From Candidatus Iainarchaeum sp. (GTDB taxonomy: Archaea; Iainarchaeota; Iainarchaeia; Iainarchaeales; GCA-2688035): a stretch of DNA of 25,817 bases. A program made the translations under genes and the position numbers. Below the pieces are notes generated by a model that worked only from the letters and a program-made list of their open reading frames with translations, was not told where the DNA came from and did no database searches. Below are positions 1 through 6,619 of the stretch, one piece after another; within the stretch, counting starts at the first letter, position 1, and every line of letters begins with the position of its first letter. The stretch is taken from the NCBI GenBank assembly GCA_017609945.1, contig JAFCCZ010000004.1, forward strand, positions 1 through 25,817. Direction: 5' to 3'.

Positions 1-2
1 CT

Positions 3-464
3 GAGTTTGTACTTCCTAATTTAATTGAGCAGATTTTTGGTGATGAACCTAACCTCTTTTTTTGGGAAAGAAAAAGTAAGTTAATTACCGTGACAATGAA
101 TTCTAAAATTATTTCAAGATTCTTCACCAACATTTTTAACTTCAAAAGAGGCAAAAAATCCGACCAAGTATTTGATTTCATTGAAAAACTTCCAGATGAA
201 TTGCAGTTAGCTTTCGTTACTGGTTTATTTGATACGGATGGCGGTCGTTCAGGAAGTTCGTTTGCATTCTGCAATTCTTCCCATCGCGCTGCTTTATTTG
301 TGAAAAAAATGATAGAGCAAAAGGGCATAGAAACAAACTGGTATCATCAAACAAAAGATGATTCTGAATGGTATCTAGTTGGAATCCCGTGTTCATATAA
401 GAAAAAGTTCTTAGAATCGCTCTCTTTAAGAAATAAAAATAAATTTGCCACGGGAGGGATCTGA
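3..464 (+). CDS. LAGLIDADG-type homing endonuclease, C-terminal part (5' end outside window)
   Basis: The reading frame is open from the first complete codon at base 3, so the gene begins upstream of the window; the first ATG inside is at 90. The signature motif LAFVTGLFDTDGG (about 207-245) matches the second LAGLIDADG helix of homing endonucleases and keeps the acidic residue needed for metal-dependent DNA cleavage. The preceding stretch with a KITV/NSKIISRF-like strand and the pattern helix, GKKS, helix is typical of this fold. The end lacks the His-Asn expected at an intein C-terminus, so a free-standing or intron-encoded enzyme is more likely than an intein. The coding sequence is clearly more AT-rich than the genes to its right, in line with a mobile gene. 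Its last 18 bases overlap the 3' end of the convergent tRNA-Met gene. Family assignment is fairly sure; activity and target are unknown. Confidence 0.7.
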   Translation, partial: EFVLPNLIEQIFGDEPNLFFWERKSKLITVTMNSKIISRFFTNIFNFKRGKKSDQVFDFIEKLPDELQLAFVTGLFDTDGGRSGSSFAFCNSSHRAALFVKKMIEQKGIETNWYHQTKDDSEWYLVGIPCSYKKKFLESLSLRNKNKFATGGI

Positions 465-540
465 ACCCTCGACTTCCAGATTATGAGTTTCACCATTCAA
501 ATTGAATTCTGGCGCTCTAACCAGGCTGAGCTACCGTGGC
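447..540 (-). tRNA. tRNA-Met (CAU, elongator type) with about 20-nt intron
   Basis: On the minus strand the acceptor arms GCCACGG/CCGTGGC pair perfectly, with a D arm GCTC/GAGC and a T arm GAGGG-TTCAGAT-CCCTC. The anticodon stem CCAGA/TCTGG encloses 27 bases instead of 7. Removing 20 bases directly after CCAGA leaves the loop CTCATAA, giving anticodon CAT. The initiator-type run of three G:C pairs is absent, so this is an elongator Met tRNA. The intron would then sit near position 30/31 or 31/32 rather than the usual 37/38. Using 37/38 instead would give anticodon TCA, which is unlikely. The intron contains a small hairpin ATTCA/TGAAT. The CCA end is not encoded. A TATA-like box lies about 30 bases upstream. 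Confidence 0.75.
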
Positions 541-566
541 ATTACACTAATATTAGAAAGACAAGC

Positions 567-576
567 AATTTTAAAG
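567..576 (-). promoter_or_regulatory. TATA-like box for tRNA-Met
   Basis: Minus-strand CTTTAAAATT is centred about 31 bases upstream of the tRNA-Met 5' end at 540. This fits the spacing of archaeal TBP-dependent promoters when a short 5' leader is allowed. Confidence 0.45.
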
Positions 577-627
577 CTTCTTTCTTTTAGGCCTGAAAGA
601 AGGGTTGAAGTATTTTTAATTACTTCA
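577..627 (+). promoter_or_regulatory. Two tandem hairpins before the radical SAM gene
   Basis: The first hairpin is an 8-bp perfect stem, CTTCTTTC (577-584) with GAAAGAAG (595-602), around a 10-base loop. The second is a 7-bp stem, TGAAGTA (606-612) with TACTTCA (621-627), around an AT-only loop. The loop of the second contains the TATA-like tract TTTTTAATTA, centred about 26 bases before the ATG at 644. As DNA inverted repeats they could be operator sites for a dimeric regulator. If transcription starts near 640 they would not be in the mRNA. The pairing is seen directly; the function is inference. Confidence 0.4.
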
Positions 628-643
628 TGGTTTAATTTGGGGT

Positions 644-1660
644 ATGTACTTGGAAAAGCCTGTTGAGCTGCAGGTTGAGGTAACCCAAAAGTGCAACTAC
701 AACTGCGGCTTCTGCTTTAATCAGAATGTTCAAGCACAGGGGAAAGAGCTTGGTCTGGAGCAGCTGAAGAAGATAGTTGACAAGGCCGGCGAAGAGGGCA
801 TTGAAAGAATCCGCTTTACCGGCGGGGAACCGCTTCTACGGGAAGACACTTTTCAGATTCTGGAGCACGCTAAGGGAAAGGGGCTTTACGTTTTGCTGAA
901 CACCAATGCCTCGCTTGTTGATGAGGCGGCCGCGGAAAAAATTGAGGCCTGTGTTGACAGTGTTCTTGTTTCACTGCACGCGTTTGATGGGGTCTCGGAG
1001 GCAAAGCTTTCCGGAGGGAAAGGAGCTTTTGAGAAAAAGATTGCTGCAATAAAAGCGCTTGCCGGAAAAAAGATTTTGCTTAGGGTCGGAACAATTCTCT
1101 CAAAGGAAAATATTGAGAATTTAGAGAAATTTCACGAGCTGGTTTTGGAGTTGGGACTGGAGAACTGGGCGTTGTTCAGGCCGATTCCGAGCCCGCAGAA
1201 CAAACAGCCCGTTTCAGGGGATGAAATGGCGAAGGCGGTTGAAAAGCTTAACAAAATAAACCGTGAGAATGGTTCAGAGTTTTTGATTGAGAACGCTTTG
1301 CCATTCTGCTGTTGCGAGCCAGAAGATGCGAAAAGAGCAGCGGTTGGAGGGGCCAATGATGACGGCCACACAAAGCTTTCTGTTGACTGCGGGGGCAAAA
1401 TAAAACCAAGTTATTATTTGGACCAGGATCTTGGCAATGTGCTGGAGGTCTCCTTTAAAGAAGCTTGGGAGTCTGACTTTATGAAAAGGCTGCATGCTCT
1501 GGAGTTTATTGCAGAGCCCTGCCACAAGTGCAAGCACCTTGTGGAGTGCAGGGGCGGAAGCAGGTTCTCTGCGCTATTCTGCAACGGAAGCCTTTACTCG
1601 CTGGATCCGCTGGCAGACCCTGAAAAGTACTGGAGTGAGCTGGAGGGAAAAAGTGGCTGA
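644..1660 (+). CDS. Radical SAM/SPASM-domain protein
   Basis: A 338-residue protein with the radical SAM cluster motif CNYNCGFC (Cys17, Cys21, Cys24) that binds the [4Fe-4S] cluster, followed by the TGGEP motif (59-63) that contacts S-adenosylmethionine. The C-terminal third carries many cysteines in a SPASM-like arrangement: Cys222-224, Cys249, then CxxCx5C at 293-302, and Cys313. SPASM proteins hold auxiliary iron-sulfur clusters and often modify peptides or small proteins (PqqE, MoaA-like and NirJ-like relatives); the substrate here cannot be read from the sequence. The gene appears leaderless. Its stop overlaps the GTG start of the next gene by eight bases, so the two are translated together, making that membrane protein a candidate partner or substrate. 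Family call is confident; specific function is not. Confidence 0.88.
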   Translation: MYLEKPVELQVEVTQKCNYNCGFCFNQNVQAQGKELGLEQLKKIVDKAGEEGIERIRFTGGEPLLREDTFQILEHAKGKGLYVLLNTNASLVDEAAAEKIEACVDSVLVSLHAFDGVSEAKLSGGKGAFEKKIAAIKALAGKKILLRVGTILSKENIENLEKFHELVLELGLENWALFRPIPSPQNKQPVSGDEMAKAVEKLNKINRENGSEFLIENALPFCCCEPEDAKRAAVGGANDDGHTKLSVDCGGKIKPSYYLDQDLGNVLEVSFKEAWESDFMKRLHALEFIAEPCHKCKHLVECRGGSRFSALFCNGSLYSLDPLADPEKYWSELEGKSG

Positions 1661-2363
1661 AAAATTTGATCTGCGGTTCAAGATCTCCGTCTTTTTGGTG
1701 GTGATTTTGGGATTTGTTATTGTTGGAATGACGCAATTCTCCCAAAACCAAGCAGGGCTTGAGCGCGCGCTTCAGACAGATTACCCGGAGTTCCTGCAGG
1801 AAGAGTTTTCCAGTTCCCTGCTTGACTACAAGATTCTTGAAATGTCTTTGGAAGAGTTTGAGGAAAGCGGTCTTAAAAGGCTTTGGAAGCTTTTGTGGAT
1901 CAAAAAGGAATTCTACCGAAACGATTACATAAGTGAGGAACTAAGGCAGGGTTTTGTTCAACGAGTTTCAGAAATTGAAACAAGTTCACTTGACACGCGC
2001 TACTACCAGTTTAACATTCTAAAATACAAGCTCGGCGTGGCCAATGTGGGGGGCCTTGCATCGTTTGGAGTGAACGTCGAAGCGGCGAAGGCAAACATTT
2101 GTTCAGATTTTAGCGTTTTGGAGGAGGTTGACTGGCTTGACGCAATGGAGGTCAGCAAGGCAATAGAGCTAAAGTTCTTCTGCGGAATCACTCCAAGCCC
2201 GGAGGAGTTTGAAAAAGCAAGGTTTGCGGTTGAAAACAGTCTGGGGGACGCGGTGCAGCACTGCGCAGAGCACTGCTTTGAGGACGTTCCGGTCTACGTT
2301 AACGACTGCAGCAGGGCAGAGAATGAAAACGAGGAGTACCACTGCCTTTTCTTCTCGCCCTAG
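1653..2363 (+). CDS. Membrane-anchored protein with Cys-rich C-terminus, unknown function
   Basis: I chose the GTG at 1653 because a strong ribosome-binding site (GGAGGG, 1642-1647) precedes it and because residues 10-27 then form an N-terminal membrane helix (SVFLVVILGFVIVG). An upstream in-frame start would only add residues antisense-like in composition and buried in the radical SAM gene. The protein is 236 residues: a short cytoplasmic end, one membrane segment, then about 205 residues presumably outside, mostly acidic and helical. Cysteines are at 150, 177, 204, 208, 219 and 231, four of them in the last 33 residues. I do not recognise a family. Coupling to the radical SAM/SPASM gene suggests a functional pair: either this is the modified substrate or an electron or assembly partner. 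It ends one base before the convergent HemW-like gene. Confidence 0.75.
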   Translation: MAEKFDLRFKISVFLVVILGFVIVGMTQFSQNQAGLERALQTDYPEFLQEEFSSSLLDYKILEMSLEEFEESGLKRLWKLLWIKKEFYRNDYISEELRQGFVQRVSEIETSSLDTRYYQFNILKYKLGVANVGGLASFGVNVEAAKANICSDFSVLEEVDWLDAMEVSKAIELKFFCGITPSPEEFEKARFAVENSLGDAVQHCAEHCFEDVPVYVNDCSRAENENEEYHCLFFSP

Positions 2364-2364
2364 G

Positions 2365-3681
2365 CTAATTTTTTGAGGCAAAAACCCTGCCAACCTCGTC
2401 AAAGAAAAGCAGGCCCTTAGGACTTAGTCCCAAATAGCCGTTGGATTCCTTCAACAGTTCCAATTCCCTGAGCTTTGAAACTTCCTGCTTAAAAACCTCC
2501 TCAATGCCTGCCCCGAATTTTTTCTCAAATTCAATTTTGTTAACTCCGTTGTCTTCCCTGTTAATGCCTGACTTTTTCATTCCAAGCGCAAGCATTCTAA
2601 TCATTTCCTCTTCTTTAGATATTCTTTTCCCGACCGCGGCAGAAAAACCGTTCTCTTCAACCTTTTCAATATAGTTTTGCACCGGAAACCAGTTGTTGAA
2701 ATCCCACTTGTTCAGGAAAGAGCAGGATGACGCTCCAAGGCCCAGGAACTCGCGGTTGCTCCACTGGTTTTCAAGAAAGAGCATTTGCTGGCCCAGCTTC
2801 ACAAACTGGTAGGGGAAGCAGTGCAGCATTCCCTGTTTGGAAAACTTTTCAATGAATGCAGAGTGCATTTCAAGCTTTTGTTCCTCGCTCGGGAAAGCGC
2901 TTTCAGGCATTGACCTGAATTTTGTTCCACGCAAAATCCTCAAAGAGCTTGCTGTAACCGATTCAAGTCCAAGCCCGGCAGCAGTTTCCAGGGTTTTCCG
3001 CCAGCTTTCAGTGCTTTGCCCGGGCAGGCCGTAGATCAAATCAATGTTCACACTCTCAAACCCCGCAGCCTTCCCTGCCTCAATTGCCTTGACTGCCTGC
3101 TCGCCTGAATGGTTTCTGTTCGCCCCACGCAAAACCTCATCGTCAAACGATTGCACGCCAATGCTTAGCCTGTTGAATTTGCCAGCAAGCGCGGAAAGCT
3201 TCCCCTCACTGAGTGTTTCAGGGCTTGACTCAACTGTGGCCTCAATCTTTTCCGCAAACTCAAACTTTTCCTCCATGGAGGAAACAATCTGGTTTATCTT
3301 TTTGGCCGGCAGGTGGGTTGGAGTTCCCCCGCCAAAGAAAAGGCAGTTAATCCTGGCCTTGCTTTCAAGCCTTTCAGCGTAGGCTGTGGCCTCTTTCTTC
3401 AAGGCCTGCAGATAGTTTTCAACGGCTTGCTCTGAGGAAGGAACTGTTTTGAAGTAGTGGCAGTAAAAGCAGGCCTTTGTGCAGAAGGGAATGTGTATGT
3501 AGAGCGGCATCTCAACAGAGTCAAATTCAAACGCGCTTTCCTCAAATTCTTTTAGATTAACTGGCGGCATGTCCTCTGAGAAGGGATATCGATAAACAAA
3601 GGCCGAGTCAAATTTGCTTTTCTCAACTCCTTCCTGTGCAAGTTTTTTCAAATCAAGGTTCTGCAGCTCTTTCAGGGCCAT
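2365..3681 (-). CDS. HemW/HemN-like radical SAM protein
   Basis: A 438-residue protein of the coproporphyrinogen III oxidase-like (HemN/HemW) radical SAM group. The motif YIHIPFCTKACFYC gives cluster cysteines 67, 71 and 74, and FFGGGTPTHL and SIGVQSFDDEVL follow in the family order. The fourth cysteine typical of true HemN (CxxxCxxCxC) is absent, replaced by aromatic residues as in HemW heme chaperones and related proteins. An extension of about 60 residues precedes the cluster motif, longer than in usual HemW (which starts near it). The last 70 residues resemble the winged-helix-like C-terminal domain of this family. No heme synthesis gene is visible nearby, so a role in heme or another tetrapyrrole pathway is only family knowledge. 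ATG at 3681 has a TATA-like tract about 28 bases upstream inside the 3' end of the next gene. Confidence 0.85.
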   Translation of the reverse strand: MALKELQNLDLKKLAQEGVEKSKFDSAFVYRYPFSEDMPPVNLKEFEESAFEFDSVEMPLYIHIPFCTKACFYCHYFKTVPSSEQAVENYLQALKKEATAYAERLESKARINCLFFGGGTPTHLPAKKINQIVSSMEEKFEFAEKIEATVESSPETLSEGKLSALAGKFNRLSIGVQSFDDEVLRGANRNHSGEQAVKAIEAGKAAGFESVNIDLIYGLPGQSTESWRKTLETAAGLGLESVTASSLRILRGTKFRSMPESAFPSEEQKLEMHSAFIEKFSKQGMLHCFPYQFVKLGQQMLFLENQWSNREFLGLGASSCSFLNKWDFNNWFPVQNYIEKVEENGFSAAVGKRISKEEEMIRMLALGMKKSGINREDNGVNKIEFEKKFGAGIEEVFKQEVSKLRELELLKESNGYLGLSPKGLLFFDEVGRVFASKN

Positions 3682-3700
3682 AACAGAATTAGTGAGCTAA

Positions 3701-3713
3701 ACTTTTTTTAAAG
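3701..3713 (-). promoter_or_regulatory. TATA-like box for the HemW-like gene
   Basis: Minus-strand CTTTAAAAAAAGT is centred about 28 bases before the ATG at 3681, which fits a leaderless transcript. It lies across the stop codon of the RpiA-like gene, so the two same-strand genes are probably transcribed separately as well as together. Confidence 0.5.
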
Positions 3714-4439
3714 CGTAATAAAGCTTTTGGCCATTTCAAAATCGTCAATATTGTTTTGTTTGCTGTAGTCCAGCCTGCTTTTTACTTCAATGCCCTTTTT
3801 TCCGTGCACTATAACGCGGTCAGCGTAACCAATAAACAGCCCTGTTTCCAAAACCCCTGGAATGTTCTTTGCCTGGAACTCCAGTTCGTCCAAAGAGTAG
3901 ATCTTGTCAATGTCCACGTCAATAATGTAATGGTTTGTTTCAGTTTTGAACGGGTTTTTGCCCTTTTTCCTCAGCTTTGCCTTTCCCAGGGCCTCAAGCT
4001 GGATAAGGCTCCTTCTCCACCCAAAGACAGCCACCTCAAAGGGGACTTTTCCAAAAAGTCTGTTTCCAAAGCCTGGGCCTTCAACAATTGCGATCATCTC
4101 GGCGGCGCTCTGGGCAATCATCTTGTCCCTCACAAGGCTCAGGGAACCCCTTTTGATGTAATTAAAGTGCTTGTCAGCCAGGTCAACGAACTCAAAGGCA
4201 ACGTCAATCTCCCTTTCGTTGATGTCGGCTATTGGAATGTGAACAGAGCTCAGGATTGCAGCAATGTGGCTGCTTGTTGGAACAACCTTGACGTTCTCAA
4301 GCTTGTGCTTGGAGTCCTGCAGGTTAAGGGCAATCTTCTTAAGGAAGGTTTCAGCGTCCTTGCTTGTCCCAAACGAAAGAATTGAATTTGGCTTAATATA
4401 CCTTTCAACAAGGGCCTCAATTGTTTCCTCTGAAAGCAT
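3708..4439 (-). CDS. Divergent ribose-5-phosphate isomerase A family protein
   Basis: The 243-residue length, the order of motifs and the C-terminal pattern NIPGVLETGLFIGYADRVIV match RpiA, which interconverts ribose-5-phosphate and ribulose-5-phosphate. The segments matching VPTS, IKGGGGALLREK and the PFVTDNGNYILDV-like stretch are all recognisable. The active-site residues, however, are altered. The usual IDGADE loop reads FEFVDL, so the first Asp is Glu83 while the second remains as Asp86. The Lys is kept (Lys96), but the glycine-rich loop after it is RGSLS. The catalytic base Glu (Glu103 of E. coli RpiA) is Asp105. The GTGST phosphate-loop motif reads GTSKD. This may be a working but diverged isomerase or a paralog with another sugar-phosphate substrate. 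The gene seems leaderless from ATG 4439. Confidence 0.8.
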   Translation of the reverse strand: MLSEETIEALVERYIKPNSILSFGTSKDAETFLKKIALNLQDSKHKLENVKVVPTSSHIAAILSSVHIPIADINEREIDVAFEFVDLADKHFNYIKRGSLSLVRDKMIAQSAAEMIAIVEGPGFGNRLFGKVPFEVAVFGWRRSLIQLEALGKAKLRKKGKNPFKTETNHYIIDVDIDKIYSLDELEFQAKNIPGVLETGLFIGYADRVIVHGKKGIEVKSRLDYSKQNNIDDFEMAKSFITL

Positions 4440-4456
4440 GATTAATAGACTACTTT

Positions 4457-4469
4457 CAAATATTTAAGG
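4457..4469 (-). promoter_or_regulatory. TATA-like box for the RpiA-like gene
   Basis: Minus-strand CCTTAAATATTTG is centred about 25 bases before the ATG at 4439, matching the spacing of a leaderless archaeal transcript. Confidence 0.5.
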
Positions 4470-4488
4470 ATTTGGGGGGGCTGTAAAC

Positions 4489-4809
4489 TTAGTTTTTGCC
4501 CTTTTTTGTGACCCTTACAATTTCAATAACTGCCGCAATGCGGCCACGCTTGTCTTTAATCGGGGAAGTTGAAATTTCTATTGTGTGATCCGGCTTTTTA
4601 ATTGAGGCAGAGTTCTTTTTTCCTGTTTCAAAGGTTTTCTTAGTGGAGCAATTTTTGCAAATTTCCATTTCCTCATGAAAAACGTCAAAGCAGTTCTTGC
4701 CCTTTACTTCCCTGAGTTTGCCGTGCCTTTTCTCCATTTCCCGGTTAATCCACAGGATGCGCATACTCTTATCCAGAACACATATCCCGTCCCCCGGAGG
4801 TGAATACAT
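4489..4809 (-). CDS. PAS-domain protein, probably 5'-truncated or frameshifted
   Basis: The conserved part runs from GDGICVLDKSMRILWINREM through GKNCFDVFHE and CKNC to PIKDKRGRIAAVIEIVR, a clear PAS sensor fold with a CxxC pair in the middle. It has no attached output domain. The start is uncertain. In this frame the first ATG close to the domain is at 4809; a TTG at 4995 would add 62 residues of Pro/Ser/Arg-rich, GC-rich sequence that does not look like protein. In another frame, codons from ATG 4849 read MALEMAWHINQLQHVFTS, the amphipathic helix expected before a PAS domain. The two frames join if one G is removed from the GGGGG run at 4791-4795. So the gene is either frameshifted in the genome or carries a sequencing error. 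Function is unknown beyond a probable sensory role. Confidence 0.6.
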   Translation of the reverse strand: MYSPPGDGICVLDKSMRILWINREMEKRHGKLREVKGKNCFDVFHEEMEICKNCSTKKTFETGKKNSASIKKPDHTIEISTSPIKDKRGRIAAVIEIVRVTKKGKN

Positions 4810-5212
4810 GCTGAAGTTGGTTGATGTGCCACGCCATTTCAAGTGCCATGTCTGCAGTTCACTCTTCCTTTTGCCGGGCGAGGCAGAGGGTTGTTGCAGA
4901 AGGGTCAAGGCGGCGGTCCCGTACCTCAAGGCGGGTGAGGGCCTTGTAAGGGGGCGGCCTGAGACCAGTCGCGAACTTGCCGTGGCAATATCCAAATAAG
5001 AGATAGTTTGATGGGTAAAAAAAGGAAAAACTTGAACACAGGAGGATTTGGATCCGAATACAATCTATTCAGGTCCAGAGGCAAATTTTTTCTCAGGGCA
5101 AGCGATAAAACGGGCAGGCAAAGGAAATAAGGGGGCAAAGCTCCTGGGGTAGGTACGCTCAACCGCAGGGGCTTTGTTATTCTTTTTCAGGAGCACAATC
5201 AAATAAATTAAA
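4810..5212. other. Intergenic stretch with GC-rich patch, no recognised gene
   Basis: From about 4862 to 4990 the sequence is far richer in G and C than the rest of the window and contains a direct repeat TCAAGGCGG (4905-4913 and 4926-4934). Reading frames through it on both strands are open in places but match nothing I know. I looked for RNase P RNA (GGAAAGUCC-type P4), SRP RNA (helix 8 GGAAGG) and 5S rRNA signatures and saw none. The segment could be the remains of the 5' part of the PAS gene, a transferred fragment, or a structured RNA of unknown type. Bases 5000-5212 show nothing beyond AT-rich tracts. Confidence 0.35.
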
Positions 5213-5283
5213 GCCTGTGGGGAGAGTTGAACTCCCGACCTCCACCTTACCAAGATGGCATTCTACCACTGAACTACACAGGC
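5213..5283 (-). tRNA. tRNA-Thr (GGU)
   Basis: On the minus strand the acceptor arms GCCTGTG/CACAGGC pair fully. The anticodon stem CCATC/GGTGG closes the loop TTGGTAA (anticodon GGT), and the T arm GGGAG-TTCAACT-CTCCC is intact. The base after the acceptor is T, the usual archaeal Thr discriminator. It has no intron and no encoded CCA. It lies just downstream of the 3' end of hisS on the same strand. Confidence 0.93.
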
Positions 5284-5332
5284 CTTGCTAATTTACCAAT
5301 AACAATTCATCAAGAAAAAGCATTTAATAGCT

Positions 5333-6586
5333 TTACTTTTCCACAAGCTTCTTTAGCTTGGCCAAATCAGCCAGCTTAACCTTCTGCTGCTTTCCACTCT
5401 TCAAATCTTTAATTGTCAAGGCTCTCTCCTTTAGCTCTGTTTCCCCAAGAATTGCAACAAAAGGAATTCCCATCTTGTCGGCATACTGAATGTTTTTCCC
5501 AATTCCCCTGTTCATTAAATCCATTTCACAGTTCACTCCAAGGACCCTAATTTTGGAGGCAATCCCAATGGCCTCCTCAACTGCCCTATCCCCAACCGGG
5601 ATAAGGAACAGCGCAGCAGATGCCTTTGGCTTAATTCTTCCCCCAAGCGAGTCCAAAAGCCTTTCCACCCCAAAAGAGCAGCCAACTGCAGGGGTCGGTT
5701 TTCCACCGTAGGATTCAATTAGCTTGTCGTACCTGCCGCCGCCGCCAACGCTCGGGCTGTTTGCAACAGTTACCTCTGCAACCATTCCTGTGTAGTACTC
5801 CAGGCCCCGGGCAAGGCTCAAATCCAGCTCAACAAACCTGTCAAGCTTGCTTTTCTTCAGCAGACGCAAAAGCCCCATAATTTCCTTCAAGGGAGAGGGG
5901 TTTTTCAATTTTAGGTTTTCGGGATTTTTTACAGACAACTGTCCAAGAATTTGTGTTTTTATTCCCTTCTGTTTCAGCTCCTTTTCCACTCCTTTCTTCC
6001 CAATCTTGTCCAGCTTGTCAATGCACCTAAAGCAGTCAACAATCTTCTTATTTTCAACCCCGCAACAGATGGCAATTTCCTGCAGCAGCGGCCTACTGTT
6101 AATCTTTACCTTGAATTCGCTTTCCCTGAAGCCAAGTGCCCTCATTACATCAATTGCCACGGACAGTATCTCAAAGTCCGCCAGCGGGGAATCGCTTCCC
6201 AGAATATCAAAGTCTGCCTGGGTGAATTCGCGCCAGCGCTTGGCCTGTGGTCGGTCATACCTGTAAACCCGGCCAATTGCGTAGCGCTTGAACGGCCTGG
6301 GAAGCTGCGGATTGGATGCAACAACCCTGCCAAGCGGAACCGTCAAGTCAAACCTTAGCCCAAGCTCCCTCTTTGACTTGTCCTTAAAGTAGTAAATTTC
6401 TTCCTTGATGGCTTCGCCTGCGCCTCCCTTCTTCGCGAGCAATTCAAACTCTTCAACAATCGGGGTTTCAAACGGCCTAAAGCCGTAGCTCTCAAAAACC
6501 CTTCTGCAGGTGTCCTCAATCCACTTTTTCTTTGCCGCCCTCTCAGGCAAGAAATCCTGCATTCCGCGAACTGTTTTGAAGCTCAT
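5333..6586 (-). CDS. hisS: Histidine--tRNA ligase
   Basis: A 417-residue class II aminoacyl-tRNA synthetase that charges tRNA-His with histidine in the cytoplasm. The N-terminus MSFKTVRGMQDFLPE is typical. Class II motif 2 is seen as YAIGRVYRYDRPQAKRWREF (about 102-121). The histidine-specific motif LARGLEYYTG (258-267) has Arg260 in place, though Glu replaces the usual Asp of LDYYTG. Motif 3 is GCSFGVERL (302-310). The last 90 residues form the anticodon-binding domain (MDLMNRGIGKNIQYADKMGI region), so the enzyme is full length. A TATA-like TTATTTAAATAG lies upstream inside the 3' end of the racemase gene, so hisS may have its own promoter. Two genes upstream is tRNA-His itself. Confidence 0.97.
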   Translation of the reverse strand: MSFKTVRGMQDFLPERAAKKKWIEDTCRRVFESYGFRPFETPIVEEFELLAKKGGAGEAIKEEIYYFKDKSKRELGLRFDLTVPLGRVVASNPQLPRPFKRYAIGRVYRYDRPQAKRWREFTQADFDILGSDSPLADFEILSVAIDVMRALGFRESEFKVKINSRPLLQEIAICCGVENKKIVDCFRCIDKLDKIGKKGVEKELKQKGIKTQILGQLSVKNPENLKLKNPSPLKEIMGLLRLLKKSKLDRFVELDLSLARGLEYYTGMVAEVTVANSPSVGGGGRYDKLIESYGGKPTPAVGCSFGVERLLDSLGGRIKPKASAALFLIPVGDRAVEEAIGIASKIRVLGVNCEMDLMNRGIGKNIQYADKMGIPFVAILGETELKERALTIKDLKSGKQQKVKLADLAKLKKLVEK

Positions 6587-6619
6587 TTTAGATCACTTAA
6601 TTTTAATTCAAAACACTAT

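Noticed and set aside
1494..1652. Upstream extension of the membrane-anchored protein
   Set aside because: It would overlap most of the SPASM region of the radical SAM gene and place the membrane helix internally; the GTG at 1653 has a strong ribosome-binding site.
3756..4385. Plus-strand frame of 209 codons opposite the RpiA-like gene
   Set aside because: The minus strand encodes clear RpiA family motifs; this frame has no family resemblance and no promoter.
4697..4999. Plus-strand open frame opposite the PAS gene
   Set aside because: Its first two-thirds are antisense to the PAS core; only the GC-rich end looks protein-like and it has no start signal of its own.
4862..5160. SRP RNA, RNase P RNA or 5S rRNA in the GC-rich stretch
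   Set aside because: None of the conserved core motifs of these RNAs could be found on either strand.
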